Part shown: piece by piece, positions 55,281-63,035 of the stretch
How the letters are laid out: the number at the start of each line of letters is the position of its first letter
Numbering within the stretch: the stretch's first letter is position 1
Source of the DNA: Xenorhabdus beddingii
GTDB taxonomy: Bacteria > Pseudomonadota > Gammaproteobacteria > Enterobacterales > Enterobacteriaceae
DNA length: 64,000 nucleotides
Direction: 5' to 3'
NCBI RefSeq assembly: GCF_002127545.1
Contig: NZ_MUBK01000011.1
Span: 1-64,000 of the forward strand
The notes under the pieces: generated by a model
The model's input: only the letters and a program-made list of their open reading frames with translations
What the model was told of the DNA's origin: nothing
Database searches by the model: none
Translations under genes and position numbers: made by a program

Positions 55281-55450
55281 AATCATATTATGATTTTTTA
55301 GAACAAAATTTGTTTGACTTTTCTGCACAGAAAAGAAATGATAAAAAATGACGCCAGATTGTTTCCTATCATACAGTTAACAACCAGACATACTGTTTAT
55401 GGGAATCATAATATGACAGATTTTCGCTATCTATTTGTCATATTATGATT
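55281..55450. promoter_or_regulatory. three TCATAWTATGA palindromes in the divergent ter promoter region
   Basis: Eleven-base palindromes TCATAWTATGA lie at 55283-55293, 55406-55416 and 55438-55448. The second and third are part of a perfect 15-bp inverted repeat (55404-55418 and 55436-55450, 17-base loop). The first and third share a 17-base direct match including the following T-run. They are between the PRTase operon and terZ and are good candidate operators for TerW. As RNA the inverted repeat plus T7 (to 55455) could also act as a weak attenuator before terZ. Confidence 0.6.
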
Positions 55451-55506
55451 TTTTTAATACGTGAAATTACCGTGATTCACCGACAAACAGAATAGAGGTG
55501 TCATTA

Positions 55507-56091
55507 ATGGTTTCGTTAAACAAGAATCAGTCAGTTTCACTCGCCAAACAGAGTGCTTCACTGGCTAACGTTGATTTTGGTCTGGGATGGGATCCCGTCA
55601 CCAAGAAAAAAGGCTTCCTGGCAAGTTTATTCGCCAGCAGTGATGAAATTGATCTGGATGCAAGCTGTATCCTACTGGATCAATCCGGCAATGCCATCGA
55701 TACCGTATGGTTCGGTCAGTTGAAATCAAAATGCGGTTCTATCCTGCATACCGGCGACAATCTGACCGGTGAAGGCGATGGGGATGATGAAGTTATCCGC
55801 GTTGATTTGATCAAACTTCCCGCAAATGTTGAATATCTGGCTTTTACCGTCAACAGCTTCCGGGGTCAAACCTTCAATGATGTTGAAAATGCCTTCTGCC
55901 GTGTCGTTGACCAAAGCGGCAAAGAACTGGCTCGCTATAAGCTGCATGAGCAGGGTTCCCATACCGGCATCATCATCTCTTCCCTGCGCCGCAATGGGGG
56001 TCAATGGGATTTTACGGCACATGGCGTCCCTTGCGTTGGGCGTACCATTGAAGCGATGTATCCGCAGATCGTCGAAACGGTGGTACGCTGA
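55507..56091 (+). CDS. terZ: tellurite resistance protein TerZ
   Basis: A 194-residue TerD-domain protein with the start MVSLNKNQSVSLAK, EIDLDASCILLD and the acidic [19 protein letters not shown], which bind calcium in this family. TerZ is the first structural gene of known ter operons (terZABCDE), which give resistance to tellurite, phage and colicins. GAGGTG precedes ATG 55507; the three-codon longer GTG form is unlikely. It overlaps terA as TGATG. Confidence 0.9.
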   Translation: MVSLNKNQSVSLAKQSASLANVDFGLGWDPVTKKKGFLASLFASSDEIDLDASCILLDQSGNAIDTVWFGQLKSKCGSILHTGDNLTGEGDGDDEVIRVDLIKLPANVEYLAFTVNSFRGQTFNDVENAFCRVVDQSGKELARYKLHEQGSHTGIIISSLRRNGGQWDFTAHGVPCVGRTIEAMYPQIVETVVR

Positions 56092-57254
56092 TGAATCTGA
56101 CACCCGGGGGCAATGCCCCGGTTTCCAATCAAACACTCACTGTGCGGATCCTGTCAGGTTCAGCCGTTGATGTCTCAGCTTTCCGCCTGTATGCCGAGGG
56201 TAAAGTTAAAGGCGATCCCGATATGGTGTTCTATGGCCAGCCAGTCAATGACGACAACACGATCCGTCTGGCAGGTGGCAACATCAATACCTCATTTTTC
56301 GTCAACTTGCCGGCATTGCACCCGGATGTCCAGAAAGTCGCCTTCACCGCGACCTGTGACGGCAATCAAACGATTTCCAACCTGCGTAGCCTGACTATCC
56401 GGATCGAACTGAACAGCAGCGTAATTTTGCAGGGGGAGGTTGAAATACAGGGACGCCCGGAAGCCGCCCTGATCCTCGGTGAACTGTACCGCCGCAATGG
56501 TGAGTGGAAATTCCGCTTTATTGCCCAAGGCTTCAATGGCGGCCTTAAGCCGCTGGCAGAGCATTTTGGCGTGAATATTCTTGATGATGCCCCCGCCGCA
56601 GCGCCAACCACAGCACCGGCACCAACGCCAGCTTCCAATAACGTGAATCTGAGCAAGGTTTCCCTGACCAAAGAAAAACCGGCCATCAGCCTGAGTAAAC
56701 GCGATAACTTCGGTAAAATCCGCGTTAACCTGAACTGGAACCAGACGGCTTCCCCGCCAAAAGGTTTACTGCAAGGCATGTTTGGTTCAAACAAAGGTGT
56801 GGATCTGGATCTTGGCGCCTTTATCCGACTGCAGGATGGATATAAAAACGTGGTACAGGCATTGGGGAATAGCTTTGGCGATTACCGCGCTGAACCCTAT
56901 GTCGAATTACAGGGCGATGACCGCACCGGTAATGTGAGTGACGGTGAATGGCTCCACGTCAATGGTCTTGAATGGCAAAACATCCGTGAAGTTTTGATCT
57001 ACGCCTTTATCTACGAGGGTGCACCTAGCTGGGACAAAACCGACGGTGTGGTCACGATCCATGTCCCTGACCAGCCCCCGATTGAAACCCGGATGACGGA
57101 AGGCAACAACCAAAAGGGCATGTGTGCCATTGCTCGCCTTGTCAATGAAAACGGTGCCATCAAAGTGGAGCGCATCAATCAATACTTCAAGGGGCATAAA
57201 GAGATGGATCAGGCGTTTGGATGGGGCTTTAACTGGACATCCGGCAGTAAATAA
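56091..57254 (+). CDS. terA: tellurite resistance protein TerA
   Basis: A 387-residue protein similar in length to known TerA (385), with two TerD-like domains: about 12-160 (VDVSAFRLYAEGKVKGDPDMVFYGQP) and about 195-380 (GVDLDLGAFIRLQDG; GDDRTGNVSDGEWLHVNG), separated by an Ala/Pro-rich linker (about 165-182). The first domain keeps only part of the acidic calcium site. A cytoplasmic scaffold role with TerZ and TerD is likely. Confidence 0.9.
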   Translation: MNLTPGGNAPVSNQTLTVRILSGSAVDVSAFRLYAEGKVKGDPDMVFYGQPVNDDNTIRLAGGNINTSFFVNLPALHPDVQKVAFTATCDGNQTISNLRSLTIRIELNSSVILQGEVEIQGRPEAALILGELYRRNGEWKFRFIAQGFNGGLKPLAEHFGVNILDDAPAAAPTTAPAPTPASNNVNLSKVSLTKEKPAISLSKRDNFGKIRVNLNWNQTASPPKGLLQGMFGSNKGVDLDLGAFIRLQDGYKNVVQALGNSFGDYRAEPYVELQGDDRTGNVSDGEWLHVNGLEWQNIREVLIYAFIYEGAPSWDKTDGVVTIHVPDQPPIETRMTEGNNQKGMCAIARLVNENGAIKVERINQYFKGHKEMDQAFGWGFNWTSGSK

Positions 57255-57270
57255 CCGGTTATTTATCTTT

Positions 57271-57309
57271 TAAACAAGTCGTTTTTAAACAAATCGTTTT
57301 TAAACAAAC
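57271..57309. repeat. 15-bp tandem repeats between terA and terB
   Basis: TAAACAAGTCGTTTT at 57271 is followed by TAAACAAATCGTTTT at 57286 and a partial third copy (TAAACAAAC) at 57301, which ends near the terB ribosome binding site (GGAGGAG). Confidence 0.95.
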
Positions 57310-57319
57310 GGAGGAGCTT

Positions 57320-57775
57320 ATGTCCTTTTTAAACAAACTCAAATCTGCGTTCAACGCAGGACGCGAAGAACTGACCAATCAAGTGGGTCGCTTCAAGAAC
57401 AGAAAGTTCATGGAAGGCACCGTGGCGGTATGTGCACACGTTGCTATGGCGAGTGACGGCGTCAGCTCAGAAGAAAAACAGAAAATGATCGGGTTCATCA
57501 AAACGTCCCCTGAGCTGAACGTGTTTGATACCACCGAAATTATCGAGTTCTTCAACAAACTGGTCAGCAGCTATGAGTTTGATGCTGACATTGGCAAAGG
57601 TGAAGCCATGAAATTCATCATGGCCCTGAAACAACAGCCGGAAGCGGCGCAGCTTGCATTGCGTGTCGGGATCGCCGTCGCCAAAAGTGATGGTGACTTT
57701 GATAACAACGAAAAAAATGCTGCCCGTGAAATTTGTCTGGCCCTTGGCTTCGCTCCGGCTGACTTCGAACTGTAA
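57320..57775 (+). CDS. terB: tellurite resistance protein TerB
   Basis: A 151-residue TerB protein, the same length as in known clusters, with acidic helix pairs (SEEKQKMIGFIKTSPELN; KSDGDFDNNEKNAAREIC) that form the TerB metal-binding tetrad. TerB links cytoplasmic Ter proteins to the membrane protein TerC. A very strong GGAGGAG ribosome binding site precedes ATG 57320. Confidence 0.95.
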   Translation: MSFLNKLKSAFNAGREELTNQVGRFKNRKFMEGTVAVCAHVAMASDGVSSEEKQKMIGFIKTSPELNVFDTTEIIEFFNKLVSSYEFDADIGKGEAMKFIMALKQQPEAAQLALRVGIAVAKSDGDFDNNEKNAAREICLALGFAPADFEL

Positions 57776-57802
57776 TCGCAGATAATTTAAGAGGCTTACT
57801 TC

Positions 57803-58831
57803 ATGGTATCCACGCACATTGGTTTTCCGATAGAAACCGTTGCTGTATTCATTCTACTGTCGGTGGGTGCGCTTTTTATCGACCTCTTTATGCATCGTCA
57901 TGATAAGCCGATTTCGTTGCGCAGTGCCGCTCTTTGGTCTATTTTCTGGATCGCCATTGCCTTTGTTTTCGCGGGGTTCCTGTATATTCATCATGGCGCG
58001 GAAACCGCGAGTCTGTTTGTCACGGGCTACGCTCTGGAAAAAGTCCTTTCCGTCGATAACCTGTTTGTCATCATGGCGATTTTCTCCTGGTTCGCGGTTC
58101 CGGATCGCTACCGCCATCGCGTCCTGTATTGGGGGATCATCGGCGCTATCATCTTCCGGGGTATTTTCGTTGCCATCGGGACAAGCCTGCTGGCGCTTGG
58201 GCCGTGGGTTGAGATCGTGTTTGCGGTCGTCGTTGGCTGGACGGCGGTCATGATGCTGAAAAATGGCGATGATGACGATGAAATCGAAGATTATTCCCAG
58301 CATCTTGCCTACCGTTCAGTGAAACGTTTCTTCCCGATTTGGCCGAAACTGCGCGGCCATGATTTTATGCTCAGCCAAAAAGAAGTGGATGCAGAACTGG
58401 CTAAACCAGAAAATGCCGATGTAAAAGCGGGTCGCTCCGGTAAAGCGGCACTTTATGCGACACCCTTGATGCTGTGTCTGGCCGTGGTTGAACTGTCGGA
58501 TGTGATGTTTGCCTTCGACTCTGTACCGGCGGTTATTGCTGTCAGCCGGGAACCTTTAATTGTCTACAGTGCCATGATGTTTGCCATCCTGGGTCTGCGT
58601 ACACTCTATTTTGTGCTGGAAGCCTTGAAACAGTATCTGGTGCATTTGGAGAAAGCCGTGATCGTCCTGCTGTTCTTTATTGCCACCAAGCTGGGGCTGA
58701 ATGCTTCTGAGCATCTCTTCCATCATGGTTATTCAATTTCAGCGACAACCAGTCTGTTTGTGGTGATTGGCGTACTGGCGGCCGGTATTCTCGCCAGCCT
58801 GCTGTTCCCACAAAAAGAAAACGCAAGCTAA
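57803..58831 (+). CDS. terC: TerC integral membrane protein
   Basis: A 342-residue membrane protein of the TerC/Alx family with seven to nine helices. Conserved acidic helices are ALEKVLSVDNLFVIMAIFSWF and VELSDVMFAFDSVPAVIAVS, in which the Asp residues form the probable metal (manganese) transport site. It is the only Alx-like protein in the window; the separate alx gene found near sstT in Escherichia is not here. It lies between terB and terD. Confidence 0.95.
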   Translation: MVSTHIGFPIETVAVFILLSVGALFIDLFMHRHDKPISLRSAALWSIFWIAIAFVFAGFLYIHHGAETASLFVTGYALEKVLSVDNLFVIMAIFSWFAVPDRYRHRVLYWGIIGAIIFRGIFVAIGTSLLALGPWVEIVFAVVVGWTAVMMLKNGDDDDEIEDYSQHLAYRSVKRFFPIWPKLRGHDFMLSQKEVDAELAKPENADVKAGRSGKAALYATPLMLCLAVVELSDVMFAFDSVPAVIAVSREPLIVYSAMMFAILGLRTLYFVLEALKQYLVHLEKAVIVLLFFIATKLGLNASEHLFHHGYSISATTSLFVVIGVLAAGILASLLFPQKENAS

Positions 58832-58890
58832 ATCCGGTAAGTAAAATCCAATTAATACAACGTAATAACGTAATAAGTGAGGAATAAATA

Positions 58891-59469
58891 ATGGGTGTAT
58901 CTCTTTCTAAAGGCGGTAACGTTTCTCTCAGCAAAGAAGCGCCAACCATGAAAAACGTTCTGATCGGTCTCGGTTGGGATGCGCGTGCCACTGATGGGCA
59001 AGACTTTGACCTTGATGCGTCTGCTTTCCTGCTGGCGGCCAACGGCAAAGTACGTGGTGATGCGGATTTTATTTTCTACAACAACCTGAAATCATCTGAC
59101 GGCTCCATTATGCACACGGGCGACAACCGCACCGGTGAAGGCGATGGCGATGATGAATCACTGAAAATCAAGCTGGATCAAATTCCTGCTGACGTAGATA
59201 AGGTTGTGTTTGTGGTCACTATCCATGATGCACAGACCCGTCGCCAGAGCTTCGGTCAAGTTTCCGGTGCGTTCATTCGTCTGACTAACGATGATACGCA
59301 AGTGGAAGTGGCTCGCTATGACCTGACTGAAGATGCGTCCACCGAAACCGCTATGCTGTTCGGTGAGCTGTATCGCCATAACACTGAATGGAAATTCCGT
59401 GCCGTGGGTCAGGGTTACGCGGGCGGTTTGGCTTCGGTTTGTGCGCAGTACGGCATTAATGCAGCTTAA
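58891..59469 (+). CDS. terD: tellurite resistance protein TerD
   Basis: A 192-residue TerD, same length as the classical protein, with [30 protein letters not shown] and [13 protein letters not shown], the calcium-binding site. TerD is a core stress-response protein. No terE follows; a terminator and convergent fimbrial genes come next. GAGG precedes the start. Confidence 0.95.
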   Translation: MGVSLSKGGNVSLSKEAPTMKNVLIGLGWDARATDGQDFDLDASAFLLAANGKVRGDADFIFYNNLKSSDGSIMHTGDNRTGEGDGDDESLKIKLDQIPADVDKVVFVVTIHDAQTRRQSFGQVSGAFIRLTNDDTQVEVARYDLTEDASTETAMLFGELYRHNTEWKFRAVGQGYAGGLASVCAQYGINAA

Positions 59470-59505
59470 TATAAAATAAAAATCCGGTGTGCTGTCACTG
59501 AGATT

Positions 59506-59541
59506 AAAAGCCCTGCCTGTAATATTTGGCAGGGCTTTTTT
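59506..59541. terminator. terminator after terD
   Basis: AAAAGCCCTGCC at 59506-59517 pairs with GGCAGGGCTTTT at 59528-59539 (12 bp), followed by further Ts. It also lies behind the last fimbrial gene on the other strand, so it can serve both. Confidence 0.9.
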
Positions 59542-59550
59542 AAAACAGTC

Positions 59551-60576
59551 TCAATCAAATGCTATTTTTAATACCGCATTGCCAGAATACTCACCGGGAG
59601 TGACATTATTCGCCGTCTTTTTCAATAGACTACTCAAATTCAATTCTTCACCATTAGGGCCAACGGCAAGTACTGATTTATTTTTTCCGGCATCATACTT
59701 TAAATTATTGCCTTCCACGGTCAATAACGATTCCACACCATTTTTATTGGTTTTTATCGGTAACTCTATTTTATTACCACTGCCTTTTCCGGTTGCCTTA
59801 CTATCATCTTCCAATGATAAGCTAATATTGGCGGGATATTCACACGTTAAACGAATCGTACTCTTGGCAATATCGCCGTCAAAATTTGTGGTGGTTAAAT
59901 TCCGATGTCTTAATTCTACAATATCTGAAGGCGTTGATGAACATGAATTAGTAATATTGATTGTATAATTAACTTCAATATCAGCACCATAATATAACGA
60001 AATACCATATTGCTCGCGGTGCGTTTGCGGATCAGGTTCTCTATAAGCATTCAACTTTCCGATATTGACAGAGCCAGTATAAGAACCCGCAGGAATATTA
60101 TCATTTATTTTATAAGAGACGCTATTTTTCCCTGAAAACCGGTTAATAAAATACCCTTCAGAACCATTCTTTCCACAGTCAGAAACAGGGTACATATCCA
60201 CTGTCCAAAAAGAAACAAAATCTTTCCTTTCATGAACGGGACCAATAGATTGAGATAAACGCACTTCATATTTACCTAGCATTCCAATTGCTGGCACCGT
60301 TTTCCCATTTATATTTAATTCAATTTCCTTTTTCAAATTTAAGACGGCAGTAGAGTTCACCTTATGACCAGAATGACAAATCCCATTGAACCAAGCCTCT
60401 CTCCCCAAAAATTGACCAGGGAAATCCATTTCAATCTTTAAAGTTGCATATTGAGATGCACTACCTGTATAGGTTGCCGTCGCATTAACCGTACCTGAAC
60501 TTACATAATACCCCCAATCGCCGCCATACACCGGCCCCCAGATAAAAATAAAAATCAAAAATCCCATTCTTTTCAT
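59551..60576 (-). CDS. fimbrial tip adhesin, second copy
   Basis: A 341-residue two-domain adhesin with signal peptide (MKRMGFLIFIFIWGPVYG). Residues about 20-195 look like a lectin or receptor-binding domain with Cys pairs (NGICHSG, SDCGKNG). Residues about 200-341 are a pilin-type domain with a Cys pair (NSCSS, LTCEYP) and donor-strand end ENAVLKIAFD-like (SGNAVLKIAFD). It is last in the chaperone-usher operon and paralogous to the preceding gene, with a nearly identical pilin domain but divergent binding domain. ATG 60576 follows GGGG; a two-codon longer form begins with TTG. Confidence 0.75.
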   Translation of the reverse strand: MKRMGFLIFIFIWGPVYGGDWGYYVSSGTVNATATYTGSASQYATLKIEMDFPGQFLGREAWFNGICHSGHKVNSTAVLNLKKEIELNINGKTVPAIGMLGKYEVRLSQSIGPVHERKDFVSFWTVDMYPVSDCGKNGSEGYFINRFSGKNSVSYKINDNIPAGSYTGSVNIGKLNAYREPDPQTHREQYGISLYYGADIEVNYTINITNSCSSTPSDIVELRHRNLTTTNFDGDIAKSTIRLTCEYPANISLSLEDDSKATGKGSGNKIELPIKTNKNGVESLLTVEGNNLKYDAGKNKSVLAVGPNGEELNLSSLLKKTANNVTPGEYSGNAVLKIAFD

Positions 60577-60665
60577 ATTCAAGCCCCATATTCAGATATC
60601 AATCATATTTTTTACCCAGAGCCATATCTACTGAACACTCATAAAAAACAAATAAAAAAACACGC

Positions 60666-61691
60666 TCAATCAAATGCTATTTTTAATACCGCATTGCCAG
60701 AATACTCACCGGGAGTGACATTATTCGCCGTTTTTTTCAATAGACTACTCAAATTCAACTCTTCACCCTTAGGACCAACGGTAATCATTTCTTTATTTTT
60801 GTTAGCATCATACTTTAAATGATTGCCTTCCACGGTTAACAATGATTCCACGCCATTTTTATTGGTTTTTATCGGCAATTCTATTTTATTACCATGACCT
60901 TTTCCGATTGCCTTATGATCATCTTCCAATGATAAGCTAATATTGGCAGGATATTCACACGTTAAACGAATCGTACTCTTGGCAATATCGCCGTCAAAAT
61001 TTGCCGTCGTTAAATTCCGATGTCTTAGTTCTACGCTATTGGAAGGCGTTGCTGAACATGAATTTGTGATGGTGATGGTATAGTTAACTTTAACGTCAGC
61101 ACCATGAGCTAACGAAATACCATAGACTTCATAGTACTGTTGCGGAGTAGGCTCTCTATACGCATTCAACTTTCCAATATTGACAGAGCCAGTATAAGAA
61201 CCCGCCGGGATATTATCATTTATTTTATAAGAAACGTGATTTTCTCCTGAAAACCAGTTGCGGAAATCTTCTATTGCACCATTATGTCCACACCTGGCAC
61301 CATAATGATGGTCAGTTGTCCAAAAAGAAACAAAATCATTCCGATTATAAACGGAACCAATAGATTGAGATAAACGCACTTCATTCCTACCTAGCATTCC
61401 AATTGCTGACACCGATTTCCCATTTATATTTAATTTAATTTCCTTTCTCAAATTTAAGACTGCAAAAGCGTTCACATCAGAACCTTCATGGCAAACTCCA
61501 TTAATCCAGGTCGTTCTCCCCCAAAATTCAGAAGGAAGAGTCATTTTAATATCTAAAATTGCATATTGAGATGCATTACCTGTATAGGTTGCTGTCCCAT
61601 TAACAGCGCCTGAATCAATATAATACCCCCAACCTCCGCCATACACCGGTTCCCCTATAAAAATAAAAATCAAAAATACTATTCTTTTCAT
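60666..61691 (-). CDS. fimbrial tip adhesin, first copy
   Basis: A 341-residue adhesin, exactly the same length as its neighbour at 59551-60576. It has signal peptide MKRIVFLIFIFIGEPVYG, a variable N-terminal domain (about 20-195) and the shared C-terminal pilin domain ending NVTPGEYSGNAVLKIAFD. The tandem pair gives the fimbria two alternative tips or a double tip. It belongs to the two-domain FimH/PapG architecture, but I cannot assign a sugar specificity. Spacing to the next copy is 89 bases and the flanks are also similar. Confidence 0.75.
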   Translation of the reverse strand: MKRIVFLIFIFIGEPVYGGGWGYYIDSGAVNGTATYTGNASQYAILDIKMTLPSEFWGRTTWINGVCHEGSDVNAFAVLNLRKEIKLNINGKSVSAIGMLGRNEVRLSQSIGSVYNRNDFVSFWTTDHHYGARCGHNGAIEDFRNWFSGENHVSYKINDNIPAGSYTGSVNIGKLNAYREPTPQQYYEVYGISLAHGADVKVNYTITITNSCSATPSNSVELRHRNLTTANFDGDIAKSTIRLTCEYPANISLSLEDDHKAIGKGHGNKIELPIKTNKNGVESLLTVEGNHLKYDANKNKEMITVGPKGEELNLSSLLKKTANNVTPGEYSGNAVLKIAFD

Positions 61692-61720
61692 ATTCCAGAC
61701 CTATATTCAGAGAGCAATGC

Positions 61721-62245
61721 CTATTGATAACTCATCAAAAAACTGGCCGCAGACTGAAAACTGCCGGCCTGCAATTCATGTCGATTTTCTGTTACCAACC
61801 TGGCAGTCAGTGACACCATTCCCTCCGGTTTATTCGCCCGCAAATCAACGCCTTCAACCGACACCCAGTTATTTAATACAATGGGTTTATTTTTATGCGT
61901 TAACGCAATTCCTAATCCTTTCATTGAGGTGGATAACACATTGTTTCCCAGCGAATTCATCACACGATAACCCGAAGGCTGAATTTTCATTTTTAATACC
62001 TTGTTGACCGGCGCTGGGCTGTCACAATGTACATTTAATTGAAATGATTTTTCAGCCTTTGCTGTCCCCACCGCCTCCAGAGCGATATTCCTTAGGTCAA
62101 CATCAACGGTTTTATCGCCATTCTCCCCCGTCACATCACACGTCGGTTCCTGTAACACGCCCTTGACGGTAATTTTTACATCAGCATAGCTCGTCCCCTG
62201 CCATACCATCGCGCAGACCAGTAATATCCACTGGTACATCTTCAT
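61721..62245 (-). CDS. minor fimbrial subunit
   Basis: A 174-residue pilin with signal peptide (MKMYQWILLVCAMVWQGTSYA) and the fimbrial fold: Cys in QEPTCDVTGENG and VHCDSPAPVNK, and a C-terminal beta-zipper (SAASFLMSYQ). It is likely an adaptor or minor subunit placed between usher-chaperone genes and the adhesins. ATG 62245 has GGGAC at nine bases; ATG 62260 is an in-frame alternative. Confidence 0.75.
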   Translation of the reverse strand: MKMYQWILLVCAMVWQGTSYADVKITVKGVLQEPTCDVTGENGDKTVDVDLRNIALEAVGTAKAEKSFQLNVHCDSPAPVNKVLKMKIQPSGYRVMNSLGNNVLSTSMKGLGIALTHKNKPIVLNNWVSVEGVDLRANKPEGMVSLTARLVTENRHELQAGSFQSAASFLMSYQ

Positions 62246-62265
62246 CTGTTTGCGTCCCATGATAA

Positions 62266-62994
62266 TTATTTGGTGTCTTTAATGGCGGTACACTGCGCAT
62301 CATGGCAGCGGAATTGCAGGGTTACGCGGCCGCCATAATCATTGATATAGGTAAGATAAGGGGTGGCATACTGCCCCTTGTTGACCGTCTCACTGGCAAA
62401 CGGTGCCAACATCATGCCCTCAAAATTCCCATTTTCTGATTGTGACTGGCTATTTCCCATCCCAATAATCGTAATGTAATAAGGGGTTGGGTTTTCTATC
62501 CGGAAGCCACCGTTAACCTTGTGTAATATCAGTTGATCCTGCCAAACGGCATTCGGTTTGGTTTGGATCGCGGCCGGCCGGTAAAACAGCTTAATTTTGG
62601 TTTGCAGCGCGATTTGCAGGACATTCGGTTTCTCACTTTTCGGCGGAATTTCCCTTAAGTTGAAATAAAACAGGGATTCCCTATCCTGTGCCAACCGATC
62701 AGCAGCGGGGGTTTTCTCCACCCGAATCAAGCTGCGCTTACCCGGTTCCAGACGTTGCACCGGGGGCGTTAATACCAATGGCCCTGTCGTGATTTTCTGC
62801 TGATTGGCATCTTCCAACCACGCTTGCGCCAAATAAGGCAACTGCTTATTTCCATTGGTGACATGCAAAGAAATCGATTTATTTTCGCCGTCAAATATCG
62901 CTCTGGTTCGATCCAGTGAAACCGCAGCCTGTCCCGAAAAAGTGCTTAAGAACAAAGCGGCACAGGCCAGTTTTTGCAAAAGTTGTTTATTCAT
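62266..62994 (-). CDS. periplasmic fimbrial chaperone (PapD family)
   Basis: A 242-residue chaperone with signal peptide (cleavage after SGQAA). It has the PapD pattern VSLDRTRAIFDGENKSISLHVTN, YLAQAWLED, the proline-rich cleft region, and LFYFNLREIPPK where the conserved beta-strand pairs with pilins, plus KLFYRP near the middle. It folds pilins and hands them to the usher by donor-strand complementation. It is downstream of the usher, with a 41-base gap. Confidence 0.9.
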   Translation of the reverse strand: MNKQLLQKLACAALFLSTFSGQAAVSLDRTRAIFDGENKSISLHVTNGNKQLPYLAQAWLEDANQQKITTGPLVLTPPVQRLEPGKRSLIRVEKTPAADRLAQDRESLFYFNLREIPPKSEKPNVLQIALQTKIKLFYRPAAIQTKPNAVWQDQLILHKVNGGFRIENPTPYYITIIGMGNSQSQSENGNFEGMMLAPFASETVNKGQYATPYLTYINDYGGRVTLQFRCHDAQCTAIKDTK

Positions 62995-63035
62995 ATTTCG
63001 GTTACTCTTTTCAATTCAATTCATTAGAGGACACG

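Noticed and set aside
49618-59570. Spacer 2 shares ATCAAATGCTAT with the 3' ends of both fimbrial adhesin genes
   Set aside because: Only 12 of 32 bases match, with no good continuation; chance is sufficient.
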